DNA of 64,000 bases from Paulinella micropora (taxonomy: Eukaryota > Cercozoa > Imbricatea > Euglyphida > Paulinellidae): the NCBI GenBank assembly GCA_019918135.1, contig WBZZ01005947.1:126001-190000 (forward strand). The letters run 5' to 3'. Below are positions 9,710 through 19,789 of the stretch, in pieces (position 1 is the first letter of the stretch; each line of letters begins with the position of its first letter). The position numbers were made by a program, and so were the translations under genes. The notes under the pieces were generated by a model. That model did not search any database, had not been told where the DNA came from, and saw nothing but the letters and a program-made list of their open reading frames with translations.

Positions 9710-9995
9710 ATTTTTTTTGGAGAATTTTCTGCCGGCGGCTCTTACGCAATGAGACAAAGGTAGCTATGATGATAAGAAAAAAGGCGGGAGATCCACTGTA
9801 AAAACAAAGAAAAGAACAAAAACAATCGCGCAAGGGGCCCCCCTCCCTCCAAAAAAAGCACCTTCCCAGCCCCGCCCGTCCCCCCCCCCCCCTACAGGCC
9901 CTTGTATGTTTTGTGTACCAGCTCCCCTTTTCTGTTTTTTTTGTGTGCTAACAAAATAAAAAGATTTTAAAAAAAAGAGACAACACAATACAACA
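9710..9995. promoter_or_regulatory. Upstream region of giant glycoprotein gene with C13 tract
   Basis: The C13 run at 9880-9892 ends ~104 nt before the ATG at 9996. It is followed by a purine/A-rich leader (aataaaaagattttaaaaaa). The same arrangement, poly-C then A/T-rich leader, is seen before several other genes. Confidence 0.4.
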
Positions 9996-10595
9996 ATGGA
10001 CATCGTTCTCGCCCTGGCCTTGCTGGGCGCAGTAGTATCCGGGCAGACCTGTGGGCTGTCCTTTGCGCAAAGCGTCAATTGGAGGTCCAGAATCCTAACC
10101 AATGGTTCCGGTCTGGCCCAACTTGAGGGTGACCCCTCCATCATGCTGAACATTGAAACCCCGAGCGGCTTTACGACGTCGACCTCGCCGTTCTTTGTTT
10201 CGAAAGCCTTCTGTGGAAATGAGACCTTGCCTACCACTGCCAGGTTGTCCGGTAACCCCTGTTGGGATCAGCAGATCGTGTACCTGCGCTACACGCACGA
10301 GTGCTCGCTGCTGGTACACGACGAGGGCAACGGCTATCTGCGGCTGTCGGGCTCGGTGGACGTCAATTGTACGCGCCAAACCAAATTTCTGATGCTGAAC
10401 GTGACCCAAACGTTCCGGCTCCCGCTAAGCTTCACGGTTCGCTTCCCGACGTCGCTGCGCCTGGAGTCCCAGGCCACCACACACCTGGTGAACGACAACG
10501 ACTGCTACCAAGTGTCGCACTGCTACGGTTTTGAGTGTGTGCTGCGTCGCAACAATCAGGCAGGCGCAGGCTGGCCAACGTTAGCAAGGGCGTGA
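9996..10595 (+). CDS. Giant HYR-like surface glycoprotein, segment 1 (signal peptide and N-terminus)
   Basis: The ATG at 9996 starts a clear signal peptide (MDIVLALALLGAVVSG) and a Cys-rich, sequon-rich ectodomain. The region 9996-18857 reads as one ~2,950-residue type I membrane protein, but the frame changes at about 10,560, 13,380, 14,425, 15,315 and 15,470, and there is an in-frame TAA at 13007-13009. Later segments have no ATG at their boundaries, so they are pieces of this gene rather than separate genes. The real coding of this segment ends near 10,560. The 3' segment ends in a transmembrane anchor. Either it is a decaying gene or the assembly has local indels. Neighbouring multi-kilobase genes are intact, which argues against uniformly poor sequence. 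Confidence 0.7.
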   Translation: MDIVLALALLGAVVSGQTCGLSFAQSVNWRSRILTNGSGLAQLEGDPSIMLNIETPSGFTTSTSPFFVSKAFCGNETLPTTARLSGNPCWDQQIVYLRYTHECSLLVHDEGNGYLRLSGSVDVNCTRQTKFLMLNVTQTFRLPLSFTVRFPTSLRLESQATTHLVNDNDCYQVSHCYGFECVLRRNNQAGAGWPTLARA

Positions 10596-13009
10596 ACTTC
10601 TGCAACTGCAGCACCGTAGACCCTAACGGGGAGTCTGGCGTGTGCACGGGCGTAGTGCACACGGGCGTTCATTGCGAGAAGGACAACAGCGCGCCCATCA
10701 GCCGCAACTGTCCTACCTCTGCCCTGACTGTCAACCTAGACGACGACGGCGCGTTCCTGTCCTTGAGCACGCTGGGCGGGCCGTACGGCCCGCCGGGCTA
10801 CACCGTGCCGTCGTGGGGCGACTGCACCTCGCCGCTGATGCCTAACCTCTATCGTGTGGCCGGGGTGCACCGCACGATCACTCCGCCGGGCGGCCCGGCC
10901 GCGAACCTCAACCTAGGTTCGCCAAACCACAGCCAGTTTGTGTACGATTACGGCATGGCCACGTACGTGCTAAATGTCAAGGGTGTTTGGTCGGTTGCTT
11001 ACGCGGTCGCGGACGTAGCCGGCAACACTCGACTGTGTAATTTCACCGTGAACGTCATTGACACGTCCCCGCCCAACCTCGACCGTTACGGCCTGTGCGC
11101 CGGCGGCCGCGAGCTGCGCCTGCGCGGCCAGGACTCGGAGCCCTACTTGGACCCGCTGCACCGCGCCGATACGGGCGCGGGGGGCAACCTGAGCGAAACG
11201 ATTTTGGCCGCGTGGTACGCGGCGGGCTTTGGCGCCAATGACCTGAGGCTGCTGGAACTGTTCTCGCAAGACTTGTGCGACCACAGCTACGACAACATCG
11301 ACGACAACAACACGCACTGCAACGTGTACTCGTTCGAGTCGCGGTTCGGCCCGCTGCTGCTCAACTATAGCAGTGCCTTTGGCACCGGGGCTGTCATTCG
11401 GCGCTACCTGCCGGACGGCACGTACGCGGTTAACGCCGACGTGTACGACGAGGCCGGCAATCTGGCGTGGTGCAACTTCACGCTCGTCATCGACAACACG
11501 CCGCCGGCCATCAGCTGCGGCGCGGGCGGCGTGTCGCGCGGGGACGAGATCGCGGCCGATGTCATGGCGCGCCACGGAGTGCCGCGGCAGCCCGTGTACC
11601 CGGGCACGGCGTTCCGGTCCTACCACGTGCTGCTCGACACACAAACGTCTGAGGTGCAGGCCGGCGGCCTGAGCGCGCCGCTTAATAGTGCGCAGCTGCG
11701 GTTGAATGCCACGGGGGCGCAGAACGAATTCGTGCGCGCCGTGACGCGCGCGCAGCCCGGGCGCTCGGCCTGCGCGCCGTTCAACGCTACAATTCTACAG
11801 GGCACCTCGGCGACGCACTCGGCCGGCAACTGTATCACGGTGTCCCTGCGCGCAAACGCCTGGTACCAGTTTATGTCCGACGGCAATACCGGGCAGGACA
11901 CCAGCGCTAACTGGGGTTCGGTCTATGTGAACGTGACGGGCCCGGCGGGCTGTAACGCCCTGACCGGAGACGCGGGCCGCCCCGACTACCTGACCACGTT
12001 TTCCACCGGCTGCTACCCCTCGGCCGACGGCGACGCCACGTTCTGCGCTTACCCCGGCGCGGGCGAGTCCAGCTGGCTGTACACTATTGAGCAGTGGGGT
12101 TGCGACCTAGACTATATGTTGCAGTTGTCGGAGCTGTTGAGGGCCAGTGGCACGGGCGCCGGCAGCCAGCTGCAGTCAGCCTCCGGGCTACGGCTGCCGG
12201 CCCTGTTCGTGCGGCCGCCGGAGCTCGCAGGCGACGTCACGGCGCTGCGGTTTGGCTGGTCGCTGCGCGCCAGCTACGCTGCTTATGACGACGTGGGTAA
12301 CGTCGCGGTGTGCCTCGTGGACTACGAGGTGCGCGACACCTCGGCGCTGCGGGCGGTGGGCCAGCTGGCGCAGGATTTGTCCGTGACGTACACGCTGCCC
12401 CCGGACGTGTGGACCGGGGGCGCGCTGCAACTGCTGAAACCCGGGGCCGTGGCGCGGCGCCCGCTCACTATCCACCCCATGGACCTGTGGATCTGGGTCG
12501 ATAACGCGGCCTACGACTACGAGTTCTTGCCCAAGGGCGCTAGCTGGGCGGCGCACTACGCGGGCGTGTACTGCGGGCTGGGCCCCGCCGGGACAATTGC
12601 CACCGTTAACGGCACGGGCGCGCTGCCCACGGCCCGTGCGCCCACCTTTGAGCACCTGAACTTCCCGGCCGCACAGGACCCGGCGCCCGTGCTCCCCAAC
12701 ACATTGTACAGCGGCCAGATCCCGGACCCGAACCCTGCTGGTACGGCGTGGCTGCAGCGGCGCCGGCTGGCGCAAGCGGATAACTCGGGCGGCGGCGGCA
12801 CCGACTACGCGGACGGCCGCCGCCGCCTGCAGCAGATCGGGCCCGGCCCGGCCGGCTGGGTCGGCGTCGGCGGCAACTACACGTGCCTGCCGCAGTGGGA
12901 AGGGTTGTTCACCAACACCGCGGCCGGCAACCAGACCATCACGCCCGCGGTCTTCATCGTGCCTTACAGCGAGTACGGCGTCGTGGGCCAGGTCAACACG
13001 TGGCTGTAA
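10535..13009 (+). CDS. Giant HYR-like surface glycoprotein, segment 2
   Basis: This continues segment 1 in another frame; the first in-frame ATG is only at 10838. It contains repeated modules whose borders read like the HYR signature (DxxPPxxxC), for example DTSPPNL and DNTPPAISC, preceded by GN.A.CNF strands typical of immunoglobulin-like HYR folds. Two basic motifs, LQRRRLAQ (~12,752-12,784) and GRRRLQQI (~12,814-12,841), match the RRRRLQQ motif of the first glycoprotein and may be proteolytic processing sites. It ends at an in-frame TAA, after which the same frame continues as segment 3. Confidence 0.7.
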   Translation: MCAASQQSGRRRLANVSKGVNFCNCSTVDPNGESGVCTGVVHTGVHCEKDNSAPISRNCPTSALTVNLDDDGAFLSLSTLGGPYGPPGYTVPSWGDCTSPLMPNLYRVAGVHRTITPPGGPAANLNLGSPNHSQFVYDYGMATYVLNVKGVWSVAYAVADVAGNTRLCNFTVNVIDTSPPNLDRYGLCAGGRELRLRGQDSEPYLDPLHRADTGAGGNLSETILAAWYAAGFGANDLRLLELFSQDLCDHSYDNIDDNNTHCNVYSFESRFGPLLLNYSSAFGTGAVIRRYLPDGTYAVNADVYDEAGNLAWCNFTLVIDNTPPAISCGAGGVSRGDEIAADVMARHGVPRQPVYPGTAFRSYHVLLDTQTSEVQAGGLSAPLNSAQLRLNATGAQNEFVRAVTRAQPGRSACAPFNATILQGTSATHSAGNCITVSLRANAWYQFMSDGNTGQDTSANWGSVYVNVTGPAGCNALTGDAGRPDYLTTFSTGCYPSADGDATFCAYPGAGESSWLYTIEQWGCDLDYMLQLSELLRASGTGAGSQLQSASGLRLPALFVRPPELAGDVTALRFGWSLRASYAAYDDVGNVAVCLVDYEVRDTSALRAVGQLAQDLSVTYTLPPDVWTGGALQLLKPGAVARRPLTIHPMDLWIWVDNAAYDYEFLPKGASWAAHYAGVYCGLGPAGTIATVNGTGALPTARAPTFEHLNFPAAQDPAPVLPNTLYSGQIPDPNPAGTAWLQRRRLAQADNSGGGGTDYADGRRRLQQIGPGPAGWVGVGGNYTCLPQWEGLFTNTAAGNQTITPAVFIVPYSEYGVVGQVNTWL

Positions 13010-13489
13010 CTGTACCCGGGCGTGACGACCGTGACGGCCTCGGTGCGCGACGGCGGCTACTACGACTACTACTACAACACGACGGCCACCAGCAGCTCGA
13101 CGGCGCCTATCTCCACCGCGCAGCGCACGGCCGTTTTGTCGCTCACGTTCGACATCAACGTCGTGGATGAGACGCCGCCCGTGTTCTTGGACTGTGTGGA
13201 CGGGGTGTTTATGGGCCCGCGCAGCAACCTCAACATTTCGGTCGGCTCGCCTACGTTTTGGCTCACCACCCGAAGCGATGAGTTCTGGGCCGACTTATCG
13301 CTGCTGTGCGTCGCCGACAACGCAATCCTAAGCTCGGGCGTGGCGGCGCCGGGCCTGCGCGACTTCTTGCTCGTCGCCGTCGTACGGCTTCGGGCAACAA
13401 CTCTCGTACGGCGAACACTACGTGACGTACACCGCCGTGGACCCGTCGGGCAACTGGGCGACGTGCGTGCGCGCGCTGTTTGTGCATGA
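13010..13489 (+). CDS. Giant HYR-like surface glycoprotein, segment 3 (after in-frame TAA)
   Basis: This is the same frame as segment 2, immediately after the TAA at 13007-13009 (context CTG TAA CTG). It has no ATG start, so expression would need readthrough or a sequence correction. It contains another HYR-type border (DETPPVFLDC). Coding sense is lost near 13,380, where the next frame takes over. Confidence 0.6.
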   Translation: MYPGVTTVTASVRDGGYYDYYYNTTATSSSTAPISTAQRTAVLSLTFDINVVDETPPVFLDCVDGVFMGPRSNLNISVGSPTFWLTTRSDEFWADLSLLCVADNAILSSGVAAPGLRDFLLVAVVRLRATTLVRRTLRDVHRRGPVGQLGDVRARAVCA

Positions 13490-14507
13490 TGTGCAGCCGC
13501 CCTCGGTGCTGTGCGCCAGCGTCGCGCACAACGACCCCGTGCTTACCGTGATTAACGGCACTACTAGCTATTACGACACTGCCATGGACGCAAACGCTTG
13601 TGGCGCACTTTCCAGCGCGGGCTTCGGGGTCGACTATGTGCGGTCGGACGTGCAGGGGCCCGCCAATGTCACGGTCGCGTGCGGCAATGCCAGGGACAAC
13701 GCCACGTTCGCGACCAGGGCCGTGCGGTGCGTGGCGACCGCGACGGACCAGGCGGGCAACCAGGCGCGGTGCGCCGTCGTGTACGACCTGCAGGACCGCG
13801 AGAAGCCCGTGGTCACGTGCGCTGCCACCGGCACGATCCCCATCAAGTCGGGCCTGTACGACCTGTCCGTCTTCCACGGTGTGTCGGACAACTGCGTGTA
13901 CGACAGTACCGTCTACACACCACCCGCGGCGGACATTGGCACGTTCAGCTTCCTGCAGTCGCCGTTCAACCTGACGGTCGTGGGCAGCGACAGGTCCCCC
14001 TACTCGCCCGCGTCGGACTCCTGCGTGGTCCGGATTACGCTCACGGGCTTCTGCGGCGACGGGCTGCTGGACTTCTACGGGGAGCACGGGCCCGCTGAGG
14101 AGTGCGAGGTGAGCCCGCACCCGGAGAGCTGGGGCTGCACCTCAGGCTGTGTGTGCGGCGCGGGCTACACCGCGGACCCGCTGGGCGGCTGCCTGCAGGT
14201 GTGCAACGGCGCGCAGTGCACACTAGACACTGCGGACCTGCAGGGCACGCGCTGCGGGAACGGTACCGTGACCACGGCGCTCGCGTCGGGCGGCTGGCGC
14301 ATCGACGCGCTCAAGCCCGACTTCACGGCCGTCAAGGGGCTCACGTTCACGACGTACTACGTGCTGCCCAACGGCGTAGGCACGCTGCACTACAGCTACC
14401 GCTTCTGGGAGCGCAACACCAGCAGTGAGCTTCAACGCGACGCAAGTGACCTCGGCGCTGCTCCTGCCCGACGAACAGCTGGTGCTGGAGTGGTATCCCG
14501 AAGGTAG
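13422..14507 (+). CDS. Giant HYR-like surface glycoprotein, segment 4
   Basis: Sensible coding in this frame actually begins near 13,385, before the nominal start, and runs to about 14,425. Borders DVQPPSVLC and DREKPVVTC mark further HYR-like modules. It also contains a Cys-rich, EGF-like stretch (GCTSGCVCGAGY). No ATG at the boundary supports it being an internal piece. Confidence 0.6.
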   Translation: MTYTAVDPSGNWATCVRALFVHDVQPPSVLCASVAHNDPVLTVINGTTSYYDTAMDANACGALSSAGFGVDYVRSDVQGPANVTVACGNARDNATFATRAVRCVATATDQAGNQARCAVVYDLQDREKPVVTCAATGTIPIKSGLYDLSVFHGVSDNCVYDSTVYTPPAADIGTFSFLQSPFNLTVVGSDRSPYSPASDSCVVRITLTGFCGDGLLDFYGEHGPAEECEVSPHPESWGCTSGCVCGAGYTADPLGGCLQVCNGAQCTLDTADLQGTRCGNGTVTTALASGGWRIDALKPDFTAVKGLTFTTYYVLPNGVGTLHYSYRFWERNTSSELQRDASDLGAAPARRTAGAGVVSRR

Positions 14508-15465
14508 CATCAACCAAGCGCTCAACGTGCCGAGTGCGAACGACGCGCTGCGGCTCGACGTGTGCGGCTGCGACTTCCAGAACTCCAGCCGCGCGCTCGC
14601 CGCCTTCGTGCTCGCCGAGAACAACACGCTCGTGAACGCGGACCTGTACTGCGCGCCGCTTAACCTCGAGAGCCAGTACAACGCGGCTACGGCGTGCTGG
14701 ACCTTTCGCATCTGCCGCACCGGCGTCATCGTCATCGGCGAGCCGTTGCGCGCCGAGGGCAACCTGCTGCAGTGCCTGAGCAACGAGACAATTGTTGTGA
14801 ACAACTCCGGCACTGGCTGCAGCTGGAGTGAGGCGTCGTGGAACCTGGCTGAGCGCGTCTCTCGCAATCCCGGCACGACGGTCGAGCAGCTGCGCCTCGT
14901 GTCTACCGGCACCCCGACCGCGCTGTACCTCAACACGACTTCGCTAGATCGCGGCCACTTCGCCGCGGCGCAGACCACGTCGGTGACGGTGCGCGCGCTG
15001 GGTGACGGCGGCTTCGTGGACCCTGGCTGCACGTGGCTCGTGACGACATTAGATGTGCTGGCGCCGTACTTCGAGTGCGCGCTGGACGGTGGTCTCAACG
15101 GCACGGCAACCGCGTACGGGAACGACCCCGGGAAGAACTACTCGCAACGCAGCGGCTACCGCACGCGTGCGCTTGTGGACGAGACAGACGTCACGCGCTA
15201 CGTGGCCTTCGACAGCGCGCTGGGTACACTACAGGCGCCGGAGGTCAACGGCTCAAGTGTGCGCTTCTACATCGGCACCACGACGCTGACGTGGGTCGGC
15301 GCCGACCTCGAGCGGGAACCAGGCCGTGGACTGCGTGCTGCAAATTACTATCGACGACGTGGACGCGCCCCTGCTCACCTGCCCGAACATGACGGTGCAG
15401 ACGCTGCCGGGCGCCAACTACTGGAACGGCACGTCCGCCGTTGCTACTGCGGTCGACAACTTTGA
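14425..15465 (+). CDS. Giant HYR-like surface glycoprotein, segment 5
   Basis: This continues the ectodomain with many sequons. The frame is good to about 15,315. A further frame (around 15,316-15,470) carries the next module, with the border DDVDAPLLTCP, so two single-base shifts occur within ~160 bases at the end of this segment. Confidence 0.6.
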   Translation: MSFNATQVTSALLLPDEQLVLEWYPEGSINQALNVPSANDALRLDVCGCDFQNSSRALAAFVLAENNTLVNADLYCAPLNLESQYNAATACWTFRICRTGVIVIGEPLRAEGNLLQCLSNETIVVNNSGTGCSWSEASWNLAERVSRNPGTTVEQLRLVSTGTPTALYLNTTSLDRGHFAAAQTTSVTVRALGDGGFVDPGCTWLVTTLDVLAPYFECALDGGLNGTATAYGNDPGKNYSQRSGYRTRALVDETDVTRYVAFDSALGTLQAPEVNGSSVRFYIGTTTLTWVGADLEREPGRGLRAANYYRRRGRAPAHLPEHDGADAAGRQLLERHVRRCYCGRQL

Positions 15466-18400
15466 CGCAACCGCTGACGTTCCCCATCCCGACCCCGCTA
15501 GTGTACACCGGCGCGAACGCTTTCCACGTGCTCACGCGAAGCGTCGACGACACTTACGGCAACACGGGCTTCTGCCAGTTCGCGGTCTGGGTGCTGGATA
15601 ACCAGGCGCCGGTGTTTAACAGTTGCCCCACCGAAGACCTGACGATTGTCGTCGGCAACGCCAGCTACGTGATTAACGTCAATACTTTCTTTAGCGTGAC
15701 CGACAACTCGGACCCCTCGCCGCGCCTGTTCTACGACCTGGTGGTCGGCGAGGCACAGTCGGTGGTATTCGTGCGCACGCTGCCGCAGCTGGACGTGCGC
15801 CTGATCCCGTTCAACCTGACCGTGCTCGTTACGGCCGAGGACGCGCACTCGGGCCTCAACAGCACGTGCTCGCTGCGCTTCGTGCTGCTGGACGGCGCCA
15901 CGCCCGAGCTCTCGTGCCCCAACGCCACCGAACCTCTGCTGCTGTCGACGCTGGCGGCGTCGCATTTCGCCAACGCCAGCGGTCTCGGCAACAGCTTCGG
16001 TACTTACGTCAACCTCTCGGCCGCCCTGGCGGCGCCCGTGCCGCCAGCGCAGGCGCTGTACTGCGCGCCCGGCGGCGGCGCCGGCTACTTGCCCTTCGCG
16101 CCCTGCCCGGGCTGCTCCGACAACGCGTTCGCGGGCTGTGCCGGCCTCGCGTTGCACCCGGTGCTCGGTGAGGTTGGCTTCACTAATGGTTCGATCGTCA
16201 GGGTGTACAGCGCGGGCTACACACGGCCGTTCAATGGCGGCTGGAGCGGCACGAGCGCCAGTCACAACGTGGTGCGGCTCGACACGTGCGAATTCGTGCT
16301 GCTGGACGACGTGCCCCCCCTCGCGCTTTGCAGCCTTCTCTCAACAGCGTGCCCCGCAAGCGGCGCACTGGTTTATGCCGCGCGCTCGAACACTTCGTCC
16401 AGCTACTACCACTTTGGCGAGAGCGCGCTGCAGATGCTGACCAGCAACTACGGTGGCATCGAAGAGGGCCCGTACTTCCGCGTGCCGTACTGGCTCGACT
16501 CGGTCGGCGTGACGCACGTCGACGTTCGCGGCGCGTCGTCGGCCGGGGTCACCGAGAGCGCACGGCTGCGCGCGCTGCAACTGTTGACACATTCGGCGGC
16601 GGCGCCGCCCGATCTGCGCGCCGCCGTGGTCGCCGACCCCGCCAACGACACGTGGACAAACTATTTTCCCGCCGTTCAGGCCGGGGGCAGCCCCGCTGCC
16701 AACTTCTACGCCGACCATTTCCTCGTCTATCTGGACACGCTCGCGCTGCTGCTGGACCACACGCTGACGATCGGTGCCAACGTGTTCAACTTCACGGCCT
16801 ACGACGAGCGGGCAAACTACGCGACGTTCACGCTGACCGTGACGCTGGTCGATACGGAGCCGCCCGTGTTCTTCGACTGCCCACCCGCGCCGCTAGTGTT
16901 GTACACGTCGACCTGCGGCGGCGTTTTCACGCCGAACTGCACGTTCGCACCGCTCACGCTGCACTTTGGCGACAACTTGTACCTGGCCGACGGCGCCAGC
17001 CGCAACAGCACGACAATTGTCAATCTCGGCACCGTACGCGGCGAACGCAACACCTCGACAACCGTGGTGGTTGTCGACGAGGCGGGCAACTCGGCGTCGT
17101 GCACCATCGTCGACGTCGTGGAGGACGACACGCCGCCCCTATTCTCGAATTGCCCCCCAGACCTCGCTGGCACGGGCTGGGCCTCGCGCACCGTGCGCAT
17201 CGCCACGCCCGGTGACACCAACACCACCCTGCCCGGCGGCGGCGCCTTCTACAAGTTTGCGCCCCTGGGCTACGACAACCTGCCGGGCGCGCTCACGACC
17301 TCGGTCACGGTGCGCAATAGCGCAAATAGCGCCGTCTTGTACCAAAACCTGGCCGACGACGGCGGACACCTGCCCGCGTGGCGCTATGGCGCGGGCCACT
17401 ACCTTTTCCAAGCCACGCTGGCCGACCAGTCGTCGCCGCCGAACGCACAGCCCAGCAGTTGTGACTACAACTTCACTGTGGAACCGGCCTACGACGTGCC
17501 GGCGCTGCAGTCGCTCGTGCTCTCGTTCTCGGTGTCGCGCCAGGACGAATTATTCCTGGGCACCGTGTCTTACGTCACGGCCGTGAACTACCCGTACGTC
17601 GGCGCCATAGGCGGAGCTGGTTTGGCCATTGGCAACGTCAGCAACGTGTCAGTTTCAAGCGACGCCAACATTGTACCGCTAAACTGCGACAGCTCGCTTG
17701 CGCGCCAGTCGTCGTACGACGGGCTGTGTTTCCAGTACTACGAGGCGGCCTTTGCCATCGGCACGTGCGACCCGGTGCAAACGACCATCACCGTGCCGCA
17801 CGACACCAGCTGCGCGGGCATGACACAGGGGCTCAGCCACATCGCGGGCGGCTGCGCCGTCACGGCCGTGCGGGAGGTGGAGCTGGCCTTTGCGGCGCAG
17901 GATTTCTGCGCCATCGAGCTGGCCAGCAACAGCCTGCGGGGCGGCGCGCTGGCCGTCAACGAGTCGTACGCGCTGCAACTGCTGGCACGGCTGGCCAACG
18001 CGACCACGATGTCGCAGCTCGACGCGGCCGACATCGCGACCACGACCGTGTTTTTTGCGCACAGCAATCAAGCGACGGCCGTCACGCGCGTGTGCTTTGT
18101 CGGCTACGTCAGGTCCGATAAGGACGTGATCGTCAGCAAGGTCACGCTGTCCGGGCAGACAGAGCTCGACTTCCTCATCAACGGCACGACCTACGTCGCC
18201 GAGAACTTCACCGTGCTGCAGCCCAACGCGCCCGTGAGCAACGTCCTGGTGCTCTGCGCCGATCTCCCCGTCCCCGACTACAACTCCACCGACCTGCTAG
18301 TGCAGCTCAGTTTCAACGTGGCCGTGGAGTACCTCGGCCTCAATGGCAGGCGCCGGGTGGTGCTGGCGCTCTCGCGCTCTCGACATTCTGCTGTCACGCG

Positions 18401-18857
18401 GTGGGCACCCTCCCCAGACACGACGCAGTTGCCCTCCTGGTACCGCCAGCTGCCCAGCCGCCGCCGCGTGGCCGCGGCGTCTGAGGGGGAGCCAGGCTAC
18501 GCCGCGGAGCTCGCGCAGCGACAGACGTTCGGCCTGAAGATTGTCAGCGACGACGACAGCGCGGCACAGGCCCCGGTGGCGGCAGAACACATCAGCGCGG
18601 CGTCGGATTGGAAGGAAATTGTCTGCGGCGTGGCCGGCGCGGTTGGCGCGCTCTCGATCCTGGGCGCCTTCGTCTGGTACCGCCGTGCACGTAAGCCAGC
18701 ACCCAGCGCGGACGACAGCTCGCACATGTCTAGGGCCGACCTCCACCGTCGCGGCATGGATGGCACGTCGAGAGGGCCCGAAACGCCTGTCAGCCGGCAG
18801 AGGCCGAGCTTGGTACGCGGCGAACATGACGACGTGGCTGAGCGTGTGGTCTTGTAA
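15441..18857 (+). CDS. Giant HYR-like surface glycoprotein, segment 6 (C-terminus with membrane anchor)
   Basis: This is the longest intact piece, with coding sense from about 15,470. Borders NQAPVFNSCP, DDVPPLALC, DTEPPVFFDCP and DDTPPLFSNCP show at least four further HYR-like modules. A distinct juxtamembrane domain follows, then a single transmembrane helix (IVCGVAGAVGALSILGAFVW, ~18,618-18,680) and a ~60-residue polar tail. The HYR/Ig-like fold is usually an adhesive extracellular module, so a role in adhesion or surface coat is inferred. Confidence 0.7.
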   Translation: MLLRSTTLTQPLTFPIPTPLVYTGANAFHVLTRSVDDTYGNTGFCQFAVWVLDNQAPVFNSCPTEDLTIVVGNASYVINVNTFFSVTDNSDPSPRLFYDLVVGEAQSVVFVRTLPQLDVRLIPFNLTVLVTAEDAHSGLNSTCSLRFVLLDGATPELSCPNATEPLLLSTLAASHFANASGLGNSFGTYVNLSAALAAPVPPAQALYCAPGGGAGYLPFAPCPGCSDNAFAGCAGLALHPVLGEVGFTNGSIVRVYSAGYTRPFNGGWSGTSASHNVVRLDTCEFVLLDDVPPLALCSLLSTACPASGALVYAARSNTSSSYYHFGESALQMLTSNYGGIEEGPYFRVPYWLDSVGVTHVDVRGASSAGVTESARLRALQLLTHSAAAPPDLRAAVVADPANDTWTNYFPAVQAGGSPAANFYADHFLVYLDTLALLLDHTLTIGANVFNFTAYDERANYATFTLTVTLVDTEPPVFFDCPPAPLVLYTSTCGGVFTPNCTFAPLTLHFGDNLYLADGASRNSTTIVNLGTVRGERNTSTTVVVVDEAGNSASCTIVDVVEDDTPPLFSNCPPDLAGTGWASRTVRIATPGDTNTTLPGGGAFYKFAPLGYDNLPGALTTSVTVRNSANSAVLYQNLADDGGHLPAWRYGAGHYLFQATLADQSSPPNAQPSSCDYNFTVEPAYDVPALQSLVLSFSVSRQDELFLGTVSYVTAVNYPYVGAIGGAGLAIGNVSNVSVSSDANIVPLNCDSSLARQSSYDGLCFQYYEAAFAIGTCDPVQTTITVPHDTSCAGMTQGLSHIAGGCAVTAVREVELAFAAQDFCAIELASNSLRGGALAVNESYALQLLARLANATTMSQLDAADIATTTVFFAHSNQATAVTRVCFVGYVRSDKDVIVSKVTLSGQTELDFLINGTTYVAENFTVLQPNAPVSNVLVLCADLPVPDYNSTDLLVQLSFNVAVEYLGLNGRRRVVLALSRSRHSAVTRWAPSPDTTQLPSWYRQLPSRRRVAAASEGEPGYAAELAQRQTFGLKIVSDDDSAAQAPVAAEHISAASDWKEIVCGVAGAVGALSILGAFVWYRRARKPAPSADDSSHMSRADLHRRGMDGTSRGPETPVSRQRPSLVRGEHDDVAERVVL

Positions 18858-19149
18858 TACATGGCCAATTGGGGAGATCTTTGGCAAACACTATATGAAG
18901 GGGGGATGAGTTAAGAAGTTTGTTTTTGTGAAACAAGTTCTGGCCTCAGAAGAAAAAACATCATCCAAGCAAACGTTTCGTTTTTATTTATTAAATCGGA
19001 AAGCAAACGTTTCGTTTTTATTTATTAAATCGGATTGAATTGATTCTGAAAATTCAACTGTCTACAGAGGGGGACGAACCTTATGCACTCTACACCGGAT
19101 TGGATTGAAATCTTGATTCTGAAAATTCAGAGATTCCTCACTTAAGCTA

Positions 19150-19409
19150 CATGGAAAAGTGCCGGATTTTGCGGTAAATTCCCACAGCAAATGGAAAAGT
19201 GCCGGATTCTGCGGTAAATTCCCACAGCAAATGGAAAAGTGCCTGATTTTGCGGTAAATTCCCACAGCAAATGGAAAAGTGCCGGATTCTGCGGTAAATT
19301 CCCACAGCAAATGGAAAAGTGCCGGATTTTGCGGTAAATTCCCACAGCAAATGGAAAAGTGCCGGATTTTGCGGTAAATTCCCACAGCAAATGGAAAAGT
19401 GCCGGATTT
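19150..19409. repeat. 40-bp tandem array, 7 units
   Basis: The unit begins aaatggaaaagtgccggatt and ends ttcccacagc, with a fixed 40-base period. Units differ by single bases (gattttgcgg/gattctgcgg). Two more arrays lie at ~19,652-19,755 (3 units) and ~19,990-20,297 (8 units). Confidence 0.85.
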
Positions 19410-19448
19410 TGCGAGCACACTTGTTTGCAGAGATTTGCGGCGCACTCA

Positions 19449-19620
19449 AGAAAAAATTTTTTTTTGGTGATTTTGGCAATCGAAAATTTGCTAGCAAAAA
19501 TTTTGGGGGAACCGAGGCGGGCGGGGAATTTCTGCAGAATTTTTCCCTCCCGCCTCGGTTCCCCAAAATTTTTGCTAGCAAATTTTCGATTGCCAAAATC
19601 ACCAAAAAATTTTTTTTCTT
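19449..19620. repeat. Long hairpin (MITE-like) A
   Basis: Near-perfect inverted repeat with ~80-base arms around the centre ttctgcagaa. Each arm holds its own perfect palindrome aaatttgctagcaaattt (some arms carry extra A/T) and a G/C-rich block gaaccgaggcgggcgggg. It could extrude as a cruciform or form a long RNA hairpin. Confidence 0.85.
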
Positions 19621-19789
19621 TGGAGGCAAATGTACGGTGGATTTGGCGACAAATGGAAAAGTGCCGGATTTTGCGGTAAGTTCCCACAGCAAATGGAAAA
19701 GTGCAGGATTTTGCGGCAAATTCCCACAGCAAATGGAAAAGTGCCGGATTCTGCGAGCACACTTGTTTGCCGAGATTTGCGGCACACTC

